A stretch of 64,000 nucleotides of DNA, from positions 1,116,001 through 1,180,000 of the forward strand of contig NZ_NFUU01000001.1 in the NCBI RefSeq assembly GCF_002127265.1. Direction: 5' to 3'. This stretch comes from Hydrogenophaga sp. IBVHS1. Lineage in GTDB: Bacteria; Pseudomonadota; Gammaproteobacteria; Burkholderiales; Burkholderiaceae_C. Below the pieces are notes generated by a model. The model saw only the letters and a program-made list of their open reading frames with translations, made no database searches and had not been told where the DNA came from. A program made the translations under genes and the position numbers. Shown in pieces: positions 34,247 through 43,486 of the stretch (the first letter of the stretch is position 1; each line of letters begins with the position of its first letter).

Positions 34247-35214
34247 GGCGCGATCTCCAGCCTTTTTTCGACTGCGCTCATCACCTGCGCCAGCGCATCC
34301 GGTGCATCGCAGGTCACCACCTGGCGCTGCGGCATCGAGCGCAACCAGGTGAGCTGGCGCTTGGCCAGCTGGCGTGTGGCAAAGATGCCGAGGTCGCGCA
34401 GTTCGGCCTGCTGTGTGGGCGCCAGCTTGTCACCATGCGCATCCATCAGCTCCCAGGCCTGGCGGTATCCCACGCAACGCATGGAAGGCAGCGCGGTCGA
34501 GAGGTCTCCGCGTGCACGCAGGCGGCGAACCTCGTCGAGAAAGCCCTGGGCCAGCATGTCGTCGAATCGTTGCGCGATGCGCGCGTGCAGCCAGCTCCGC
34601 TCGGCCGGTTCCAGGGAGATCAGGTGTTCGGGTGCGAGGGGGCTCAGCGGATTGTTCTGCCGCCCGCTCTGGAAACTGGAAATGGGTCGGCCGGAGACTG
34701 CGAACACTTCGAGGGCGCGCTGAATGCGCTGCGCGTCGTTGGGTGGCAGGCGTGCGGCGGTGGCGGCGTCAACACGCGCCAGTTCGGCGTGCAGGGCCGG
34801 CCAGCCGAGCTCGCGGGCGCGCGCATCGATGGCCTCGCGCACACCGTCATCCGCCGGCGGCATGTCGTCCAGGCCTGTGAGCAGGGCCTTGAAGTACAGC
34901 ATGGTGCCGCCCACCAGCAGCGCGGTGCGCCCGCGTGACGCGATCTGATCCACCAGCACGCTGGCGTCGCGCACGAAGTCGGCGGCGCTGTAGCTCTGCA
35001 GCGGGTCCAGGATGTCGATGAGGTGGTGCGGCACGAGCGCCCGCTCGGCAGCGCTCGGTTTGGCAGTGCCGATGTCCATGCCACGAAACACCAGCGCTGA
35101 ATCGACGCTGATGATTTCCACCGGCCAGCGTTCGGCGATGGCCATTGAGGCCGCGCTCTTGCCGCTGGCCGTGGGACCCGCCAGCGCAATGCAGCGAGGT
35201 GGTGCGGGTGTCAT
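34243..35214 (-). CDS. miaA: tRNA dimethylallyltransferase
   Basis: Adds a dimethylallyl group to A37 of tRNAs reading UNN codons. The 323-residue product has the P-loop [12 protein letters not shown], then [55 protein letters not shown] and [11 protein letters not shown] with the family's catalytic and tRNA-binding residues. Start at 35214 ([11 protein letters not shown]) overlaps the MFS stop by four bases; the stop overlaps the ABC ATPase start. Unusually, miaA is not near mutL by operon here, but mutL lies only 3.7 kb away. Confidence 0.96.
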   Translation of the reverse strand: MTPAPPRCIALAGPTASGKSAASMAIAERWPVEIISVDSALVFRGMDIGTAKPSAAERALVPHHLIDILDPLQSYSAADFVRDASVLVDQIASRGRTALLVGGTMLYFKALLTGLDDMPPADDGVREAIDARARELGWPALHAELARVDAATAARLPPNDAQRIQRALEVFAVSGRPISSFQSGRQNNPLSPLAPEHLISLEPAERSWLHARIAQRFDDMLAQGFLDEVRRLRARGDLSTALPSMRCVGYRQAWELMDAHGDKLAPTQQAELRDLGIFATRQLAKRQLTWLRSMPQRQVVTCDAPDALAQVMSAVEKRLEIAP

Positions 35215-36461
35215 GCCATTCGCACGGGGGAAGGCCTCGGTTCGCCGTGGCGCTGCACCAGCGTCCATGCGGTGGCGGCGATCAGCACGCTCCAGAACCA
35301 GATGCCGTTGGTCAATGGCAGCACGGAGCCCGTGCCCTCGGCGATGCCGGCCAGGCTGCGGCCGAGCCAGCCGCCCATGAAGAAGGCCGCCACCATCATG
35401 AGGAAACCGCTGAGCGCCGAAGCCGCGCCGGCAGCCTGCGGGAACGGGCCCACCGCGCCGGTCTGGCTCACGGGTTGGTGCACGCCATGGGCCAGCATGA
35501 ACACATAGAACGGCACCATGATGGCCCAGGGTCCCTGCACCCCTGCCCAGGCCATCACCCCCATGCTGGTGCCGGCAGCCAGCGTCATGCCGCCGGCAAT
35601 GGCTTCGGTGCGACGGATGCCGAAGCGCGGCAGCAGCTGCCGGCACAGGAAGGTGCCGAGGATGTAGCTCAGCGACATGCTGAACATCACCAGCCCGTAC
35701 TGCGTCTTGCTCAGGCCGAGCACCTGAATGAACACGAAGGACGAGCCGGCGAGGAAAGTGAAGAGACCGCCATAGGAGGCGGTGGCGAGCAGCGCGAACG
35801 CCCAGAAGGTGGGGTGGCGCGCAATGAGGGCCCAGGTGGACAGCAGCTTGCCCGGGTGCAGGGCGTCCGGGTTTTTCTGCGCCAGGGTTTCCTCGAAACG
35901 CCACGCCAGCACCGCCAGGGTGCCGGCGCCGAACACGGCCAGGGCCACCAGCGAAATGCGCCATCCGAAGAGGTCGGAAAGCAGACCACCCACCGGTGCA
36001 CTCGCGCAGGCGATCACGCCCAGGCCAGTGAGGCCCTTGGACATCACACGTGCGCCATCGGCCGGCGCGTACAGGTCGCGCACGATGGCGCGCGCGCACA
36101 TCACGCCCGCGCCCATGGCCACGCCTTGCACGGCGCGCCAGACGATGAGCTGCTCCATGGTGGGCGAGAAGGCGCTGGCGATGGACGCGGCCACGTAAGC
36201 CCCCATGCCCAGCAGCAGGATCGGGCGGCGTCCGAAGCGGTCCGACAACGGTCCCCACACCAGTTGCGACAGACCAAAGGCCAGCAACAGTGCGGTCAGG
36301 GTGAGCTGTGCCTGCGACATCGGCGCGCCGAAGCCCTGCGTGATCGAGGGCAGGGCGGGCAGATACAGGTCGGTGGTGACAGGCTGCAGGCCCAGCAGCA
36401 GAGCCAGAACCAGCACGATGATGCCGGGTGACATGCGAGAAGAAACGGACGTGGAGGGCAT
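35211..36461 (-). CDS. MFS transporter, Bcr/CflA multidrug family
   Basis: Proton-driven efflux protein of 416 residues with about 12 transmembrane segments. Near the N-terminus, [20 protein letters not shown] is the TDLYLPALP motif of Bcr/CflA drug-resistance transporters; [18 protein letters not shown] is MFS motif A between helices 2 and 3. It begins a unit with miaA and the ABC ATPase through ATGA overlaps, which is an odd functional mixture. Substrates are not predictable. Confidence 0.9.
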   Translation of the reverse strand: MPSTSVSSRMSPGIIVLVLALLLGLQPVTTDLYLPALPSITQGFGAPMSQAQLTLTALLLAFGLSQLVWGPLSDRFGRRPILLLGMGAYVAASIASAFSPTMEQLIVWRAVQGVAMGAGVMCARAIVRDLYAPADGARVMSKGLTGLGVIACASAPVGGLLSDLFGWRISLVALAVFGAGTLAVLAWRFEETLAQKNPDALHPGKLLSTWALIARHPTFWAFALLATASYGGLFTFLAGSSFVFIQVLGLSKTQYGLVMFSMSLSYILGTFLCRQLLPRFGIRRTEAIAGGMTLAAGTSMGVMAWAGVQGPWAIMVPFYVFMLAHGVHQPVSQTGAVGPFPQAAGAASALSGFLMMVAAFFMGGWLGRSLAGIAEGTGSVLPLTNGIWFWSVLIAATAWTLVQRHGEPRPSPVRMA

Positions 36462-36517
36462 CCGGTCGAGGGTAGCAGAAGCGCCCCCGCAAGCCGGCCC
36501 GGCGGGGCATGCCAGGG

Positions 36518-37402
36518 TCAGTTGCGAACCAGGTTCACGCCGTCCGCCGTGGGGCTGACGGCCCCCAGGCCGAACAGGTCGGCCAGGGCTGCGCGGTACT
36601 GCGCCTGCCCAACCGAATTGGTGTTGTGGTGCGAGCCACCTTCCACCAGCACGAACGATTTGCGACCGGTGGCCGCCTCATAGAGCCGGCGTCCCAGCGC
36701 GGGCTGGATCAGCCGGTCTTCACCCCCATGCACCACCAGCAGCGGAGAACCGATCTCCGGCACCCGCTTGACCGCCTCGAACCGCTGGGTGATCAGCAGC
36801 GACACCGGCAGCCAGCCCCATTTGAACGTGCTCACCACATCGGGGATGGAGGTGAAGGTGCCCTCGACCACGGTGCCGGCCTCGTCGCTAACCTGCGCCG
36901 CGAGCTCGATGGCAATGGCGCCGCCCAGCGAGTGGCCAAAGATGTAACGAGGGCGCCCGGGGTACTTCTGGCCCAGCCATTCCCACGCCGCGCGCGCATC
37001 TTCGTAGGCCATGGATTCCGAGGGCAACTCGTTCGTGCTCTTGCCAAAGCCACGGTAGTCAATGGCCAGCACCGAAAAGCCCAGCTCTTCCATGCGCCGC
37101 GCCCGGAAAGCCGAGCCGGTGACATTGAAGCGTGCGCCGTGGAGGTACAGCAGCACCGGCGCATCCTTCTGCTCGGTGAAGTTTTCGTTTTGCGCCCAGA
37201 GGCCGTGCAGCTTGACCGGGTGGCCAGTGACCTGGGAAGGGAATTCGATCCAGACCTCTTCCATGCCCTGGGCTGCGCTCAGGCCACCCGCCCAGCTGCG
37301 ATCCGAGGGCTGGAAGATCCAGCCGCGTTGTTTCTCGTCGAGGGTAGCGCACCCGGCCAGCATGGCCAGGGCAGCAAACAAGGTGACGAGAAGTCGCTTC
37401 AT
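36518..37402 (-). CDS. Alpha/beta-hydrolase lipoprotein
   Basis: Predicted outer-envelope hydrolase of 294 residues. Lipoprotein signal [18 protein letters not shown] with Cys18 as lipid site. The fold shows the oxyanion strand [13 protein letters not shown], the DYRGFGKS turn, nucleophile elbow [13 protein letters not shown] with the catalytic serine, and C-terminal [15 protein letters not shown] (Asp) and EGGSHHNTN (His). It resembles BEM46/YfhR-like serine hydrolases; the substrate is unknown. It is monocistronic, 56 bp from the MFS gene and 101 bp from gdhA. Confidence 0.87.
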   Translation of the reverse strand: MKRLLVTLFAALAMLAGCATLDEKQRGWIFQPSDRSWAGGLSAAQGMEEVWIEFPSQVTGHPVKLHGLWAQNENFTEQKDAPVLLYLHGARFNVTGSAFRARRMEELGFSVLAIDYRGFGKSTNELPSESMAYEDARAAWEWLGQKYPGRPRYIFGHSLGGAIAIELAAQVSDEAGTVVEGTFTSIPDVVSTFKWGWLPVSLLITQRFEAVKRVPEIGSPLLVVHGGEDRLIQPALGRRLYEAATGRKSFVLVEGGSHHNTNSVGQAQYRAALADLFGLGAVSPTADGVNLVRN

Positions 37403-37503
37403 GGCGGTGATGGATGCACCTGAACGGAGAAAAGTTCAGCGCCTTTACCCATGGTGCACGTTCCATGCCACGGCTGCGCACCGCCAGATCGGGATTGCGT
37501 GGG

Positions 37504-38856
37504 CTAGATCACGCCTTGGGCGAGCATGGCGTCAGCCACCTTGACGAAGCCGGCAATATTGGCGCCATCCACATAGCTCACCGTGCCATCCTTGCGCTTG
37601 CCGTGCTGCAGGCAGGCCTGGTGGATGCCCACCATGATGGTGTGCAAGCGCGCGTCCACCTCCTCGCGCGGCCACGAGAGGCGCATGGCGTTCTGGCTCA
37701 TCTCGAGGCCCGAGGTGGCCACGCCGCCGGCGTTGCTGGCCTTGCCGGGGGCGTAGAGCACGCCGGCGGCCTCCAGCACGTCCACCGCTTCCAGTGTGGT
37801 GGGCATGTTGGCGCCTTCGGCCACGCAGCACACGCCGTTCTTCACCAGCAGGGCTGCGTCGCTCGCTGCAATCTCGTTCTGCGTCGCGCAGGGCAGCGCC
37901 ACATCGACCGGCACGCCCCAGGGCTTCACGCCGGGTTCGAAGCGCGTCTTCGTTCGCTCGGCGTAGTCGCTCACGCGGCCGTACAGATGGTTCTTCACCT
38001 CCATCAGCTCGGCCAGCTTGGCCGGGGTGAAACCATCCTCGTCGATCACCGTGCCGCTGGAGTCGGAAACCGTGACCACCTTCGCCCCCATGGCCATGGC
38101 TTTTTCCACCGCGTACTGCGCCACGTTGCCTGAGCCGGACACGCTCACGCGCAGCCCGTCCAGTGTCTTGCCCTTCGTCTTGAGCATTTCCTCGGCGAAG
38201 TACACCGTGCCGTAGCCGGTGGCCTCAGGCCGCACCAGCGAACCGCCGAAGCTCAGGCCCTTGCCGGTGAACACGCTGTCCGCCCGGTTGCTGAGCTTCT
38301 TCATCATTCCAGTCATGAAGCCCACCTCGCGCGCGCCCACGCCGATGTCGCCCGCGGGGATGTCGGTGTCCGAACCGATGTGGCGAAACAGTTCGCTCAT
38401 CAGCGCCTGGCAGAAGCGCATCACCTCGCCCGCGCTCTTGCCCTTGGGGTCGAAGTCCGATCCACCTTTGCCGCCGCCCATGGGCAGGGTGGTCAGCGCG
38501 TTCTTGAAGGTCTGCTCGAAGGCCAGAAACTTCAGGATCGACAGGTTCACCGAGGGGTGAAAGCGCATGCCGCCCTTGAAGGGGCCGATGGCCGAGCTGT
38601 GCTGAATGCGGTAGCCGCGGTTCACCTGCACGTCGCCGTGGTCGTTCACCCACGAGATGCGGAACATCACCACGCGCTCGGGCTCAACCAGTCGATCGAG
38701 CAGGCCCTGCTCGGCGTAGCGCGGGTGCGCACCGATGAAAGGCCAGAGGCTTTCCATCACCTCGGTGACGGCTTGCAGGAATTCGGGTTGGTGGGGGTTG
38801 CGGTGCGCGACTTGTTCGAGAAAGGCGTGGGCCGAAGGGTATTTCATGGATCTCAT
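37504..38856 (-). CDS. gdhA: NADP-specific glutamate dehydrogenase
   Basis: Assimilates ammonium into 2-oxoglutarate. The 450-residue hexameric-type enzyme closely follows the E. coli GdhA pattern: VNRGYRIQHSSAIGPFKGGMRFHPSV, LPMGGGKGGSDFDPKGKS with the catalytic lysine, PAGDIGVGAREVGFM, and VSGSGNVAQYAVEKA as the dinucleotide-binding turn; the C-terminus is NIAGFVKVADAMLAQGVI. Two ATGs are possible, 38856 and 38847; neither has a strong ribosome site. It is a single-gene unit next to mutL. Confidence 0.97.
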   Translation of the reverse strand: MRSMKYPSAHAFLEQVAHRNPHQPEFLQAVTEVMESLWPFIGAHPRYAEQGLLDRLVEPERVVMFRISWVNDHGDVQVNRGYRIQHSSAIGPFKGGMRFHPSVNLSILKFLAFEQTFKNALTTLPMGGGKGGSDFDPKGKSAGEVMRFCQALMSELFRHIGSDTDIPAGDIGVGAREVGFMTGMMKKLSNRADSVFTGKGLSFGGSLVRPEATGYGTVYFAEEMLKTKGKTLDGLRVSVSGSGNVAQYAVEKAMAMGAKVVTVSDSSGTVIDEDGFTPAKLAELMEVKNHLYGRVSDYAERTKTRFEPGVKPWGVPVDVALPCATQNEIAASDAALLVKNGVCCVAEGANMPTTLEAVDVLEAAGVLYAPGKASNAGGVATSGLEMSQNAMRLSWPREEVDARLHTIMVGIHQACLQHGKRKDGTVSYVDGANIAGFVKVADAMLAQGVI

Positions 38857-38931
38857 GCTTCAAGTTGGTGCATGAGATTATGCGGAAAGCGCATTTCGTG
38901 ACGCAAAACGCCCCGGCCTGGTGCCTGGGCC

Positions 38932-40791
38932 TCAGCGGCCTCGCAGGAACAGCGCGTCGAGTTCCTTCATGCCGACCTGCCGCCAGGTGGGCCGGCCGTG
39001 GTTGCACTGGTCCGATCTTTCGGTGACTTCCATCTGCCGCAGCAGGCCATTCATTTCGTCCAGCGTGAGACGTCGATTGGCGCGCACGGCGCCATGGCAG
39101 GCCATGGTGGCCAGGAGTTCGTTGCGGGCGCGTTGCACCACCGTGCTGGCGTCGTGCTGGCCCAGCTCTGCCAGCACGCTGCGCGCGAGTTCCACCGGGT
39201 CGCCCTGGGCCAGGGTGGTGGGCACGGCGCGCACCGCCAGTGTGCGCGGCGAGAGCGGGTTTACCTCCAGACCAAGCGTGGACAACGCCTCGGCGCAGGC
39301 TTCGGCGGTGGCCACTTCTTCGGGCGTGGCGGCGAAGGTGGCCGGGATCAGCAGCGGCTGGCTGGCCACCTGCTGGTTGTCGAGCTGCTGTTTGAGGCGC
39401 TCGTAGACGATGCGCTCGTGCGCGGCGTGCATGTCGACCACCACCAGGCCCTGGGTGTTCTCGGCGAGGATGTAGACGCCTTGAAGCTGGGCGATGGCGC
39501 GGCCGAGCGGCCATTCGCCTTGCGGCAGGGGTTGTGGCTGGGCGGGAGCTTCGACAGGCTCAGCCCGAACGGACGGAACAGGAGCGTTCCCCCACAACGC
39601 CCCGACATCACTCACCCGATACCCCACTTCCGGCTCGCGCGGCGCAAACGCCAGGCCGGTCTGCTGCGCGGGCGGTGTCCACACCGGCAAGGGCTCCGCG
39701 CTCGGGGCTTCGGCAGCTGCGGTAGACCTCGGCACCGCCAGCGCCGTTTCCACCGCCTGCCGCACCGCGTGGTGCACTTCGCGGCTGTCCCGGAAGCGCA
39801 CCTCGATCTTGGTGGGGTGCACGTTCACGTCCACGCGGGCCGGGTCGAGCGTGGCGAACAGCGCATACACCGGCTGGCGATGCCCGTGCAGCACGTCTTC
39901 GTAGGCGCTGCGCGCGGCGTGCATGACGACCTTGTCGCGCACGTAGCGACCGTTCACGTAGGCAAACTGCCAGTCGGCGCGCGAGCGGGCGGCGTCGGGC
40001 ACGCCGGCAAAGCCCCACACGCGCAGGCGTTGCAGGCCGTCGTCGGGTGGGTCCACGGGCCAGTCCACCGCCACCGCCTGCTGCACGAATTCTTCGCCCA
40101 GCACGTCGGCCAGGCGCTTGCGCAGCGCATCGATGCCGCCGCCGGCCACGGCGCGCCACTGCGACACCAGTTTGCCTTCGTGCCAGATGGCAAAGCCCAC
40201 GTCGGGCCGCGCCAGCGCGTGGCGGCGCACGGCTTCGATGCAATGAGCGAGTTCGGTGGCGTCGGTCTTGAGGAACTTGCGCCGGGCCGGCGTGGCAAAG
40301 AACAGTTCGCGCACCTCCACGGTGGTGCCGGGTGCCCGGGCAGTGGGTCGCAGTTCGCCGCTTCGGCCATCGAGCAGCCAGCCGTGCGGTTCCTCGTCGG
40401 TGTCCACGCGGGTCAGCAGCGACACCTCGGCGATCGAGCAGATGGCCGCCAGTGCCTCGCCTCTAAAGCCCATGGTGCCCACCGACTCGAGGTCGGCGAG
40501 GCTGGCAATCTTGCTGGTGGCGTGGCGTTTCAGGGCGTGGGGCAGCTCACTGCGCAGGATGCCGCCGCCGTTGTCTTCCACGCTGATCAGGCGCACGCCA
40601 CCGGCCTGCAGCCGCACGGTGATCTGGGTGGCGGCCGCATCCAGCGCGTTGTCCAGCAGTTCCCGCACCACCGAGGCCGGCCGTTCCACCACCTCACCCG
40701 CTGCGATCTGGCTCACCAGTTCATCGGGGAGCTCGCGAATGGGGCGGCGGGGCGGCGTGCTGGAGGGTGGAAGGCTGGCGTTCACGGGCAA
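38932..40791 (-). CDS. mutL: DNA mismatch repair protein MutL, endonuclease type
   Basis: Protein of 619 residues. GHKL ATPase: ELLDNALDAAATQI, VEDNGGGI, ATSKI, GFRGEALAAI. Then the transducer domain, a Pro-rich linker (~residues 370-430), and the C-terminal domain. The latter has DMHAAHERIVYE, which fits the DQHA-x2-E-x4-E endonuclease metal motif, plus ACHGAVRAN and CNHGRPT, so this MutL probably nicks DNA itself, as expected where MutH is absent. A dispersed repeat encodes VRAEPVEA in the linker (~406-416). TTG 40791 and GTG 40785 are alternative starts; a TACAAT (complement of 40792-40797) lies 6 bases before the GTG. Confidence 0.96.
   Translation of the reverse strand: MPVNASLPPSSTPPRRPIRELPDELVSQIAAGEVVERPASVVRELLDNALDAAATQITVRLQAGGVRLISVEDNGGGILRSELPHALKRHATSKIASLADLESVGTMGFRGEALAAICSIAEVSLLTRVDTDEEPHGWLLDGRSGELRPTARAPGTTVEVRELFFATPARRKFLKTDATELAHCIEAVRRHALARPDVGFAIWHEGKLVSQWRAVAGGGIDALRKRLADVLGEEFVQQAVAVDWPVDPPDDGLQRLRVWGFAGVPDAARSRADWQFAYVNGRYVRDKVVMHAARSAYEDVLHGHRQPVYALFATLDPARVDVNVHPTKIEVRFRDSREVHHAVRQAVETALAVPRSTAAAEAPSAEPLPVWTPPAQQTGLAFAPREPEVGYRVSDVGALWGNAPVPSVRAEPVEAPAQPQPLPQGEWPLGRAIAQLQGVYILAENTQGLVVVDMHAAHERIVYERLKQQLDNQQVASQPLLIPATFAATPEEVATAEACAEALSTLGLEVNPLSPRTLAVRAVPTTLAQGDPVELARSVLAELGQHDASTVVQRARNELLATMACHGAVRANRRLTLDEMNGLLRQMEVTERSDQCNHGRPTWRQVGMKELDALFLRGR
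39546..39574 (-). repeat. Dispersed repeat inside mutL (translated as VRAEPVEA)
   Basis: The segment starting GAGCTTCGACAGGCTCAGCC and ending CCCGAACGGAC is a short repeat that I recognise from many proteobacterial genomes, usually between genes. Here it lies in frame in the MutL linker. The CTTCGACAGGCTCAG part reads the usual way on the plus strand. That it is a member of a dispersed family is from memory. Confidence 0.65.
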
Positions 40792-40820
40792 ATTGTAGGG
40801 CGCAGGGATAATGCCCCTCC

Positions 40821-41474
40821 ATGGAAATCATTGCCTTCCTCATCGACTTCATCCTGCATGTGGATCAGCACCTGCAGACCTTCGTGCAGAACTACGGCGC
40901 CTGGGTGTACGCGCTGCTCTTCCTCATCATCTTCACCGAGACCGGCGTGGTGGTCATGCCGTTCCTGCCGGGCGATTCGCTGCTGTTCGTGGTGGGCACG
41001 CTGTGCGGCGCGGGCCTCATGAGCTTGCCGCTGGCCATGGGCCTGCTGGTGGTGGCCGCCGTGCTGGGCGACCAGGTGAACTATTCAATAGGCCGCTACT
41101 TCGGCCCCAAGGTGTTCCAGTGGGAGAACTCGCGCCTGTTCAACCGCAATGCCTTCAACCAGGCGCACGCGTTCTACGAGCGCTACGGCGGCATCACCAT
41201 CATCCTCGCGCGCTTCATGCCCTTCATCCGCACCTTTGCGCCCTTTGTGGCCGGTGTGGCCGAAATGACCCGCACCAAATTCACCGCCTACAACGTGATC
41301 GGCGCGGTGATCTGGGTGGTGGGTCTCACGGCAGCGGGTTACTGGTTCGGCAACCTGCCCTGGGTGCAGGAAAACCTCAGCAAGATCATCTGGGCCATGA
41401 TCATCATCCCCGGCCTCATCGCCCTCTATGGGGGCTGGAAGGCCAGCCGCGAGGCGAAGCGAAATCCGGTCTGA
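40821..41474 (+). CDS. DedA-family membrane protein
   Basis: Polytopic protein of 217 residues from the DedA/VTT superfamily, thought to act as lipid scramblases or transporters that recycle undecaprenyl phosphate or phosphatidylethanolamine. Characteristic features: GVVVMPFLPGDSLLFVVGTLCGAG, the GDQVNYSIGRYFGP re-entrant region, and RFMPFIRTFAPFVAGVAEMTRTKFTAYN with conserved arginines and proline. About five membrane segments. The ATG at 40821 lies 8 bases after a GATAAT (40807-40812) and lacks a ribosome site, indicating a leaderless transcript. Divergent from mutL with 29 bp between the start codons. Confidence 0.93.
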   Translation: MEIIAFLIDFILHVDQHLQTFVQNYGAWVYALLFLIIFTETGVVVMPFLPGDSLLFVVGTLCGAGLMSLPLAMGLLVVAAVLGDQVNYSIGRYFGPKVFQWENSRLFNRNAFNQAHAFYERYGGITIILARFMPFIRTFAPFVAGVAEMTRTKFTAYNVIGAVIWVVGLTAAGYWFGNLPWVQENLSKIIWAMIIIPGLIALYGGWKASREAKRNPV

Positions 41475-41480
41475 GGCAAC

Positions 41481-41500
41481 CCGGCCTGGTTTCAGGCCGG
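41481..41500. terminator. Stem-loop between convergent dedA-type gene and nagR-type gene
   Basis: CCGGCCTG and CAGGCCGG pair as an 8-bp stem around GTTT. It overlaps the last codons of the LysR-type gene and lies 6 bases after the DedA stop; there is no T-tract, so it is only a probable bidirectional terminator. Confidence 0.5.
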
Positions 41501-42406
41501 CGCGCGGTCGGCATGCAGATCGACGAGCAGGTTGCGCAGCCATTGGTTCGCCGGATCCTTGTGGTGTTTCGCGTGCCAGAACTGGTTGATGGCAATGCGG
41601 GGCAGGTCCACCGGGTGCGGCAGGTGGCGCAACCCGAAGGGCTCCACCATGCGTTCGGCCAGGCGCTCCGGCACGGTGGCAATCAGGTCGGTGCTCTGCA
41701 GGATGTGGCCAATGGCCACGAAGTGGGGCACCTTGAGCTTCACGCGCCGCTGCGGCGTGTGGTTGTCCAGAATTTCGTCCACCTGACCGTGCCCGGTGCC
41801 GGCTGAGACGATGGCCACATGGTCGGCGGCAAAAAAGTCTGCCGCGCGCAGGCGCTTCTGATCGAGCTTGTGCCCCTGACGGAACAGGCAGACGTACTTC
41901 TGCTCGAACAGGCGCCGCTGGAAAAACCCCGCCTTGAGTTGCGGCAGCAGGCCGATGGCCAGGTCGATCTGGCCAGCTTCCATCGCGTCCTTCAGGTTCA
42001 GGCTGGTGTGGCGCACTGTGCTGATGGTGACCGAGGGCGCCAGCTCCTGCACGCGTTGCATGAGGCGCGGCAGAAAGTAAATCTCACCGATATCGGTCAT
42101 GCCGATGCTGAAGCTGCGCTGGCTGGTGGCGGGATCGAACGAGGTGCGGGCATTCACCGCCCCATGGATCATGCCCAGCGCATAACCAATGGATTCGGCC
42201 AGATGCTCCGCGAATGGCGTGGGCTGCATGCCATGGGCGGTGCGCAGGAACAGCTCGTCGTCGAACAGCTTGCGCAGACGAGCCAGCGCATTGCTCACCG
42301 CCGGCTGACCCAGGCCCAGGTTCTCGGCCACCTTGGACACCTTGCGTTCGGTGAGCAACTGGTTGAACACCACCAGCAGGTTGAGGTCAATGTCTTCAAG
42401 TTCCAT
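41492..42406 (-). CDS. nagR: LysR-family activator of the NahR/NagR/DntR group
   Basis: Regulator of 304 residues. The start MELEDIDLNLLVVFNQLL and the HTH (KVAENLGLGQPAVSNALARLRKLFDDELFLRT) match the NahR pattern of naphthalene/salicylate operons closely. The effector domain has SFSIGMTDIGEIYFLPRLM and PHFVAIGHILQSTDLIATVP, and ends PRIAINQFWHAKHHKDPANQWLR, which are shared with NahR, NagR and DntR. These proteins respond to salicylate-type inducers. It is divergent from the oxygenase operon with a 72-bp gap holding an inverted repeat. The start at 42406 is chosen by similarity; the ribosome site is weak. Confidence 0.92.
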   Translation of the reverse strand: MELEDIDLNLLVVFNQLLTERKVSKVAENLGLGQPAVSNALARLRKLFDDELFLRTAHGMQPTPFAEHLAESIGYALGMIHGAVNARTSFDPATSQRSFSIGMTDIGEIYFLPRLMQRVQELAPSVTISTVRHTSLNLKDAMEAGQIDLAIGLLPQLKAGFFQRRLFEQKYVCLFRQGHKLDQKRLRAADFFAADHVAIVSAGTGHGQVDEILDNHTPQRRVKLKVPHFVAIGHILQSTDLIATVPERLAERMVEPFGLRHLPHPVDLPRIAINQFWHAKHHKDPANQWLRNLLVDLHADRAPA

Positions 42407-42415
42407 ATTGATCTG

Positions 42416-42431
42416 AATGATATCGATCATT
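42416..42431. promoter_or_regulatory. Putative NagR-type binding site
   Basis: AATGAT-ATCG-ATCATT, an inverted repeat with T-N11-A character as in LysR sites. Its centre lies about 55 bases before the probable transcript start of the oxygenase operon, where LysR activators usually bind, and just upstream of the nagR start. Confidence 0.6.
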
Positions 42432-42443
42432 AACGCCATTGCG

Positions 42444-42472
42444 TTGACTGATTTTCGGGCGCCGACGATCAT
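42444..42472 (+). promoter_or_regulatory. Probable promoter of the salicylate hydroxylase operon
   Basis: TTGACT (42444-42449) and GATCAT (42467-42472) are separated by 17 bp. The predicted start of transcription is around 42479, exactly the ATG of the first gene, with no ribosome site between, so the first gene may be translated from a leaderless mRNA. Confidence 0.6.
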
Positions 42473-42478
42473 CGGCCG

Positions 42479-43465
42479 ATGGACATCCACATACGGCCGA
42501 TCGACCGCACCCTGAGCGTCAACGCAGGCACGAACCTGCTGGAGGTGCTGCGAGCGAACGGCATCCCGGTTTCTTACAGCTGCATGGCGGGGCGCTGTGG
42601 CACCTGCCGGTGCAAGGTGGTGTCGGGCCACGTGCTGGAGTCGGGCCACGAAGTGCGGCACGCGCAGCCCGGTGACGACCCGAGCTCGGTGCTGGCGTGC
42701 CAGACCTTCCTCACCGAGCCGTGCACGGTGGAAATTCCGGAGCCAGACGAAGTGGTGGTGCACACCGCGCGCATCGTCAAGGCCACGGTGGTGGCCATCG
42801 AAGACGCCACCCACGACATCAAGCGGTTGCGCCTGAAGCCGGCCAAGCCGATCGAGTTCTCGCCCGGCCAGTACGCCCAACTCCAGTTCACGCCCAAGCA
42901 CATCCGGCCCTATTCGATGGCGGGCTTGTGCGCCGATGGCGAGCTGGAGTTTCACGTGCGCCTCGTGCCCGATGGGCGCGTCACCGGCTACATCGCGCAG
43001 GTGCTGAAGGTGGGCGACGCGGTGCGGGTGAGTGGGCCGCTGGGCTCGGCATACCTGCGCCGCAAACACACCGGCCCCATGCTGTGTGTGGCCGGTGGCA
43101 CGGGGCTGGCTCCGATTCTTTCGGTGTTGCGCGGCGCACTGGCCGCCGACATGCGCAACCCGGTGCATCTGTATTTTGGTGTGCGTTCCGAGCGCGACAT
43201 CTACGGGCTCGAATGGCTGGCCGACCTGCAGAAGCGCCACCCCGGCCTGCATGTGCACACCGTGGTGGCCTCCGGCCGCGCGCCGGGCTGCCGCACCGGC
43301 CTGGTGACCGACGCCATCCGCCAGGACTGGCCGAAGCTCGACGACTTTCGCGCTTACCTCTGTGGCGCACCGCCCATGGTGGAGGCCACCTCGCTCCTGA
43401 TCCGGCAGATGGGCGTGTTGCCCGAGCACATTCACGCCGATGCCTTCTACGCCAGCAGCACCTGA
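42479..43465 (+). CDS. nagAa: Ferredoxin reductase component of salicylate 5-hydroxylase-type oxygenase
   Basis: Electron-transfer protein of 328 residues with a plant-type [2Fe-2S] domain first: [16 protein letters not shown] followed by the fourth ligand in VLACQTF, then an FAD domain with RPYSMAG and a NAD domain with [19 protein letters not shown] and [19 protein letters not shown]; the end has [11 protein letters not shown]. This domain order is that of NagAa/NahAa-type reductases. It passes electrons from NAD(P)H to the Rieske ferredoxin encoded last in the operon. Gene order Aa-G-H-Ab is that of the nag operon of Ralstonia sp. U2. Confidence 0.92.
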   Translation: MDIHIRPIDRTLSVNAGTNLLEVLRANGIPVSYSCMAGRCGTCRCKVVSGHVLESGHEVRHAQPGDDPSSVLACQTFLTEPCTVEIPEPDEVVVHTARIVKATVVAIEDATHDIKRLRLKPAKPIEFSPGQYAQLQFTPKHIRPYSMAGLCADGELEFHVRLVPDGRVTGYIAQVLKVGDAVRVSGPLGSAYLRRKHTGPMLCVAGGTGLAPILSVLRGALAADMRNPVHLYFGVRSERDIYGLEWLADLQKRHPGLHVHTVVASGRAPGCRTGLVTDAIRQDWPKLDDFRAYLCGAPPMVEATSLLIRQMGVLPEHIHADAFYASST

Positions 43466-43486
43466 ACATTACAACCAGGAGACCGC

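Noticed and set aside
38998..41022. A 674-codon open frame on the plus strand opposite mutL and into dedA
   Set aside because: It is the antisense image of mutL with abnormal composition (His, Arg, Gly-rich) and no ribosome site; high GC makes such frames common. Many similar frames exist opposite other genes.
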